From JBDHTS01 sp044221445 (GTDB lineage: Bacteria; Pseudomonadota; Alphaproteobacteria; Micavibrionales; Micavibrionaceae): DNA of 64,000 nt. The stretch is taken from the NCBI GenBank assembly GCA_044221445.1, contig JBGAPF010000008.1:25617-89616 (forward strand). The letters are read 5' to 3'. Shown piece by piece: positions 58,369-64,000 of this stretch. The position numbers were made by a program, and so were the translations under genes. Below the pieces are notes generated by a model. That model made no database searches, had not been told where the DNA came from, and saw nothing but the letters and a program-made list of their open reading frames with translations. Within the stretch, counting starts at the first letter, position 1. Each line of letters starts with the position of its first letter.

Positions 58369-59427
58369 ATGGACAAAATCGCCATTTACAAATATGCCGC
58401 GATCATTGTGTCCGTGGGTCTGATCATGCTTGGCTGCCTGATCGTCCTGTTGCCTTTTTTACCGGCGTTACTGCTGGCTGCCATTTTTTGTATTTCCACA
58501 TGGCCTGCGTTTCGCTGGCTGCAAACACGACTGAGGGGGCACGACCGGCTGGCCGCGTCCCTGATGACCGCGTTACTGGCGGTATGTTTCGTGGCGCCGC
58601 TGGTGTTTCTGGGATCGAGCCTGGCCGACAGCTTCAGTTCGATGCTGGCGAAAATCACCCAGGCGCTGCAGCAACAGGGGCCGGCGGAACTGCCTGTCTG
58701 GATACAGACCCTGCCGTTCCTGGGCGCACATATCGAGGAAAGCTGGCACAATTTCATCACCGACCGGGCGCACATTACCCAGAACTTAAGGCAATATGCC
58801 AGCCCGGTCTCGGAGTGGCTGATCGTCCTCGGGACGGGGATAGGACACGGCATTATCGACCTGGCGCTCGGGATCTTCATTTCCTATTTTTTCTTCCGGC
58901 ACGGACCGGTCGTCATTTCAAGGCTGCGAAACCTGATCGAACGCTTTGGCGGCAAGGTCTCGCTTCATTTCCTCTCGATCACCGAAAGCACGATGATCAG
59001 CCTGGTGTACGGGATCCTCGGCACGGCGCTCGTCCTGGGGACACTGGCAACGGTCGGGTTTTATATAGCGGACATACCCGGCGCGCCCTTTCTGGGGCTT
59101 CTGACTTTTCTGCTCGGGATCGTGCCCGGCGGGCCGCCGCTGGTCCTCATCCCCGTCACGCTGTGGCTGTTTTACGAAGGCCAGACCGGTATGGGCATTT
59201 TCATGGGGGCGTGGTCAGCCACCATCATCATCGTTATGGACCTGATCATACGCCCGTATTTTATAAGCCTCGGCAGCAAGATGCCCCTGATCCTTGTCCT
59301 TCTGGGTGTGTTCGGCGGCGTGATATCCTTCGGGTTTATCGGCCTGTTCATCGGGCCCGCGCTTTTATCGGTCGCTTATGCGATGATCACGGAATGGAGC
59401 CAGAAAGAGGAACAGGCGCATGGCTGA
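58369..59427 (+). CDS. AI-2E family permease (PerM/TqsA-like)
   Basis: 352 residues from the ATG at 58369; a TTG at 58354 is the alternative and neither has a strong ribosome site. About eight helices, with hallmarks of the AI-2E transporter family: LPALLLAAIFCISTWP, LFFR-type FFFRHGPVVISRLRNL, the central GTALVLGTLATVGFYIADI, FLLGIVPGGPPLVLIPVTLW and LIIRPYFISLGSKMPLI. Substrates vary (autoinducer, Na+/H+ exchange); not determinable here. Overlaps motA by eight bases, so the genes are coupled. Confidence 0.9.
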   Translation: MDKIAIYKYAAIIVSVGLIMLGCLIVLLPFLPALLLAAIFCISTWPAFRWLQTRLRGHDRLAASLMTALLAVCFVAPLVFLGSSLADSFSSMLAKITQALQQQGPAELPVWIQTLPFLGAHIEESWHNFITDRAHITQNLRQYASPVSEWLIVLGTGIGHGIIDLALGIFISYFFFRHGPVVISRLRNLIERFGGKVSLHFLSITESTMISLVYGILGTALVLGTLATVGFYIADIPGAPFLGLLTFLLGIVPGGPPLVLIPVTLWLFYEGQTGMGIFMGAWSATIIIVMDLIIRPYFISLGSKMPLILVLLGVFGGVISFGFIGLFIGPALLSVAYAMITEWSQKEEQAHG

Positions 59428-60256
59428 TTTAATACCGAAAACATCGATCTTCGAGGATTCAAAGATATCGATGGCATCGATCGCCGGGGCCGCCTTCGGT
59501 TTTTCGCTCGTGCTGGCGGCTGTGTTTATCAACAGCAGCAATATCGGCGCGTTTTTCAGCCTGGAAGGCCTGATGATCGTGGTCGGCGGCACCCTGGCCG
59601 TCGCCTTCATGAGCTTCCAGGCCAACCATGTCATCCAGGCGCTGGAAGGAATCGGCCTGATGTTCCGCAAGGGCGAAGTGACGCATGAAAACCTGTTCGA
59701 GGACATGCAGGACATCATCGCCTGGGCGCGGATCGTCAAGGACAAGGGCCTGCGCGGCCTGGAAAGCCAGGTCGAGGACCAGGGCATCAACGACCCGTTC
59801 GTCCGGTACGGCCTCGACATGGTGGTCAGCAATTACGGGCCGGAGGAAGTGCATTCGATGATGGAGACGGCCGCCGAAGCCTATTACGAACGCGATACCA
59901 CGGCGGCCCGCGTCCTGATGGCGATGGCCGGGCATGCGCCCGCTTTCGGCATGGTCGGGACGCTGATCGGCATGGTGATCATGCTGGGGAACTTCAACGG
60001 CGACATGTCGGGGATCGGGCAGGGGCTTGCGATTTCCCTGCTTGCGACGCTGTACGGTGTTCTTACCGCGCGGATGATCTATATGCCCGCCGCCGCGAAG
60101 ATCATGCAGAAGCAGGATAATCTGCGCTTCCGCAATTACCTGATCACCGAAGGCATGGTGATGCTGGTAGCCAACCGTTCGGCGCGTTATATCCAGGACA
60201 AGCTGAACAGCTTCCTCAAACCGGGCCTGCATTACAAGGTGGAGGGCAGCCTTTGA
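59420..60256 (+). CDS. motA: MotA-type stator protein
   Basis: 278 residues with four helices (SIAGAAFGFSLVLAAVFI, GLMIVVGGTLAVAFMSF, then MVGTLIGMVIMLGNF and GQGLAISLLATLYGVLTAR). The long cytoplasmic loop between helices 2 and 3 holds charged residues such as RGLESQVEDQ. It matches MotA/PomA of ion-driven stators, which turn flagella; pairs with the next gene, overlapping it by four bases. No other flagellar gene is in the window. Confidence 0.9.
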   Translation: MADLIPKTSIFEDSKISMASIAGAAFGFSLVLAAVFINSSNIGAFFSLEGLMIVVGGTLAVAFMSFQANHVIQALEGIGLMFRKGEVTHENLFEDMQDIIAWARIVKDKGLRGLESQVEDQGINDPFVRYGLDMVVSNYGPEEVHSMMETAAEAYYERDTTAARVLMAMAGHAPAFGMVGTLIGMVIMLGNFNGDMSGIGQGLAISLLATLYGVLTARMIYMPAAAKIMQKQDNLRFRNYLITEGMVMLVANRSARYIQDKLNSFLKPGLHYKVEGSL

Positions 60257-60984
60257 GTTACAACTACAGGCGCAGGCGGAGGCAGGACGACCAGCATGTC
60301 GACGACTGGCTGATGACCTATGCCGACATGATCACGCTGCTGCTGTGCTTTTTCGCGATCTTCCTGTCCGTGTCCATTCCCAAAAAGGAGCAGTTCGAGC
60401 AGGCGCGGCAGAAAGTGATGGAGCAGTTCGCCGCCCAGGATGTCCTGGTCGGGAAATTTCCGCCCCGGCCCGAAGAACCGAAATCCTCAAGCAACGATCC
60501 CTTCGACAAGCTGCCATCCTTTATCGACAAGTATAAGGGCCTTGGCGTCGGTATGGGGAAAGTGGAGGTCACGAAGGGCAACCGCATCGTCACCATTGCC
60601 ATGAGCAGCGCGCCCCTGTTCCCGGTCGGCACCGCCGATCTGAGCGCCGAAGGGCAGCAGATTCTGGTCGATGTCGCGGGAATTATTCTGGAGCGGCAAT
60701 ATGCCGATTACCGTGTCACCATCGAAGGGCATACGGACGATTCTCCCATCAGTACGCCGCGCTTTCCGTCCAACTGGGAACTTTCAACCTCCCGCGCCGC
60801 CGCCGTCGTCCGCTTCCTGATGACTCAAGGGGTAAGGCCCGACCGCATGCGCGCGGCGGGCTACGCGGACGTTTTTCCGAAAGCGCCCAACCGCGATGCC
60901 GCCGGCAAGCCGATCCCCGGCAACCAGGCGCTGAACCGCCGCGTTGTGGTCAAGCTGGAGAAGATCGAAGCGGGAGACGAATAG
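60253..60984 (+). CDS. motB: MotB-type stator protein with OmpA domain
   Basis: 243 residues. Basic N-terminus (MSYNYRRRRRQDD) then the stator helix DDWLMTYADMITLLLCFFAI with the ion-carrying Asp (YAD); plug/linker; and an OmpA-like peptidoglycan-binding domain (YRVTIEGHTDDSPI, NWELSTSRAAAVVRFL, NRRVVVKLEK). Start is TTG at 60253 with GGAGG 7 nt upstream, overlapping the motA stop (TTGA). Ends four bases from the convergent efflux gene. Confidence 0.93.
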   Translation: MSYNYRRRRRQDDQHVDDWLMTYADMITLLLCFFAIFLSVSIPKKEQFEQARQKVMEQFAAQDVLVGKFPPRPEEPKSSSNDPFDKLPSFIDKYKGLGVGMGKVEVTKGNRIVTIAMSSAPLFPVGTADLSAEGQQILVDVAGIILERQYADYRVTIEGHTDDSPISTPRFPSNWELSTSRAAAVVRFLMTQGVRPDRMRAAGYADVFPKAPNRDAAGKPIPGNQALNRRVVVKLEKIEAGDE

Positions 60985-60987
60985 GCT

Positions 60988-62361
60988 CTATTGTTCCGCC
61001 TGCCATCCGCCGCCCAGAGCCTTGTACAGATCGACCGAAGCCTGGAGCATTTCCAGGCGAACGGTCGCATAGGTGTCTTCGGTCTGCAGAAGACTGTCCT
61101 GGGCGTTCAGCAGGGTCTGGAAGTCGATGGCCCCGGATTTATAGAGCTGACGCGACAGATCGTAGGATTTGCGCGCCTGGGTGACGCCTTCGCTCAGCGA
61201 AGCTTCGCGGGCCTGGGCCGCCTTGACGGCAACCAGGCCGTCCTCGACTTCCTGTAACGCGACCAGGATAGCCTTCCGGTAATTTTCCAGCAATTCTGCC
61301 TGGCGCGCCTTGTTCAGTTCAAGCTGACCGCTCAAACGGCCACCGGTAAAGATCGGCGCCAGCAGGGACGAAGCGGCGTCCACGGCCGTGGTGACGGGCG
61401 CCGACATCGGGCTGGCAAGGATAGACAGGCCCGCGCCGATATTGATGGTCGGGAAGAAGGCCGCACGGGCGGCGCGCACATCGGCGTTGGCCGCCATCAG
61501 GGACGCTTCGGCCGCCCGGATATCGGGTCGCCTTTGCAGCAGCGCGGCAGGCTGCGACGGGGAAACGACCGGTATCGTAAGGTTCTGAAGGCTGACCGCG
61601 TTCACTTTCAGCGATTGCGGCGGCGTGCCCAGCAGGACGGCGAGGGCGTTTTCAGCATTCGCCTCCTGGCGTCTGATCGCCGCCAGGGAGGCTTCGTTGC
61701 TCGCCAGGACGGTTTTTTCCTGCGCCACTTCAAGTGCCGAGGTCGCGCCCGCGTTGAAACGGGCCTCGACGATTTTCAAGACGTCACGGGCGTTCGCCAG
61801 GTTTTGTTCGGCGATGCTGGTGCGTTCGCGCAGGTTCAGGGTCAGGAAATAGGTGTCGGCGACATCACCCATGACGACCAGGCCAAGCGCCTGACGGTCG
61901 TAGATGCTTCCGGCCACATCCGCCTCTGCCGCTTCCACGGTCGCGCGGTTGGCGCCGAACAGGTCGAGTTCGTAGGAAACGTTCAGGCCAGCATTCCAGC
62001 TGTTGTCGTTTTCGGCCTTGATCCCGCTTTCGTTTGATTTTGTCCGGCTGGCCGAAGCGCCCGCAGACGCGTCAACGGCGGGGAGCAGCGTCGAACCCGC
62101 GATGCGCGCGCTGGCGCGGGCCTGTTCGATACGGTGCAGGGCGGCGCGCAGATCGTTGTTCTGAAGCAGGGCCTTGCCCATGAAATCGTTCAGTTCGGCG
62201 CTGCCGAACGTTTTCCACCAGTCGGGCGCGATGCGTTCTTCCTTCGCCGCATCCTGTTTCCAGGCAGCGGGCATTTCCGTCACCGGGCGCTTGTAAGCTG
62301 GCCCGAGCGAGCAGCCGCTCAGAAGGATGGCAATCAGGGAACCGTATAAAATCTTGTTCAT
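60988..62361 (-). CDS. NodT-family RND efflux outer-membrane lipoprotein
   Basis: 457 residues. Lipobox LLSGC after MNKILYGSLIAI, then GPAYKRPVTEMPAAWK and WWKTFGSAELNDFM, the NodT/OprM-type start. Two outer-membrane factor (TolC-like) repeats follow, with SYELDLFGANRATVEAAEAD and RRPDIRAAEASLMAANADVRAARAAFFP. A trimeric outer-membrane channel for tripartite efflux; follows macB after three bases, so it serves the MacB ABC transporter in a macB-outer-channel operon. A MacA-like adaptor is expected upstream, outside the window. Confidence 0.93.
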   Translation of the reverse strand: MNKILYGSLIAILLSGCSLGPAYKRPVTEMPAAWKQDAAKEERIAPDWWKTFGSAELNDFMGKALLQNNDLRAALHRIEQARASARIAGSTLLPAVDASAGASASRTKSNESGIKAENDNSWNAGLNVSYELDLFGANRATVEAAEADVAGSIYDRQALGLVVMGDVADTYFLTLNLRERTSIAEQNLANARDVLKIVEARFNAGATSALEVAQEKTVLASNEASLAAIRRQEANAENALAVLLGTPPQSLKVNAVSLQNLTIPVVSPSQPAALLQRRPDIRAAEASLMAANADVRAARAAFFPTINIGAGLSILASPMSAPVTTAVDAASSLLAPIFTGGRLSGQLELNKARQAELLENYRKAILVALQEVEDGLVAVKAAQAREASLSEGVTQARKSYDLSRQLYKSGAIDFQTLLNAQDSLLQTEDTYATVRLEMLQASVDLYKALGGGWQAEQ

Positions 62362-62364
62362 CGT

Positions 62365-64000
<1,636 letters not shown>

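Overview
The window is a gene-dense, GC-rich chromosomal segment of a Gram-negative bacterium, most likely an alphaproteobacterium. Evidence for this is a Rickettsia-type dCTP deaminase, a phosphatidylcholine synthase of the Sinorhizobium type, a giant cyclic beta-1,2-glucan synthase, a TamA/TamB pair, a TonB receptor, an Mla-type lipid transporter and a MotA/MotB pair. Family-level placement (for example Micavibrionales or Rhodospirillales) cannot be settled by reading. No phage, CRISPR array, rRNA or insertion sequence was seen.

Left end (1-5 kb): the 5' part of murA runs off the window. Just upstream of it is a DUF559 (Vsr-like nuclease fold) reading frame that has no start codon, has no stop before murA, and sits between two inverted copies of a hairpin-forming 47-bp repeat. 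Then come dcd with a small overlapping upstream gene, a HExxH protein of unknown function, and tRNA-Thr(GGT). The tRNA 3' end is exactly duplicated (40 bp) 1.29 kb downstream. The DNA between the copies is AT-richer and carries one unknown gene and no integrase, so it looks like a minimal integrated element.

5-18.5 kb: a seven-bladed propeller plus RTX secreted protein, a membrane protein fused to a spermidine-synthase-like domain, a 34-residue lysine-rich protein, and the 2,879-residue cyclic glucan synthase.

18.7-37 kb (all minus strand): tamA-tamB-flavoprotein operon; a fatty acid desaturase; a DUF2269-DUF4166-saccharopine-dehydrogenase-like operon; and a run of three RTX proteins. These three are a beta-helix protein, an SGNH/SASA acetylesterase and a clear AlgE-type mannuronan C5-epimerase. 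Together they suggest extracellular modification of an alginate-like polymer. Phosphatidylcholine synthase follows.

37-64 kb: alpha-2-macroglobulin with pbpC; clsB with a ybhP-like phosphodiesterase; a TonB receptor/YfiR/hybrid histidine kinase operon; an mlaE-mlaF-mlaD-lipoprotein operon whose last gene is a cation efflux pump; yceI; a second HExxH protein; an AI-2E-family permease overlapping motA and motB; and the start of a macB/NodT-type export system. Much of the window serves the envelope: membrane lipids (pcs, cls, desaturase, Mla), outer membrane assembly (Tam), periplasmic glucan, peptidoglycan and secreted polysaccharide enzymes.
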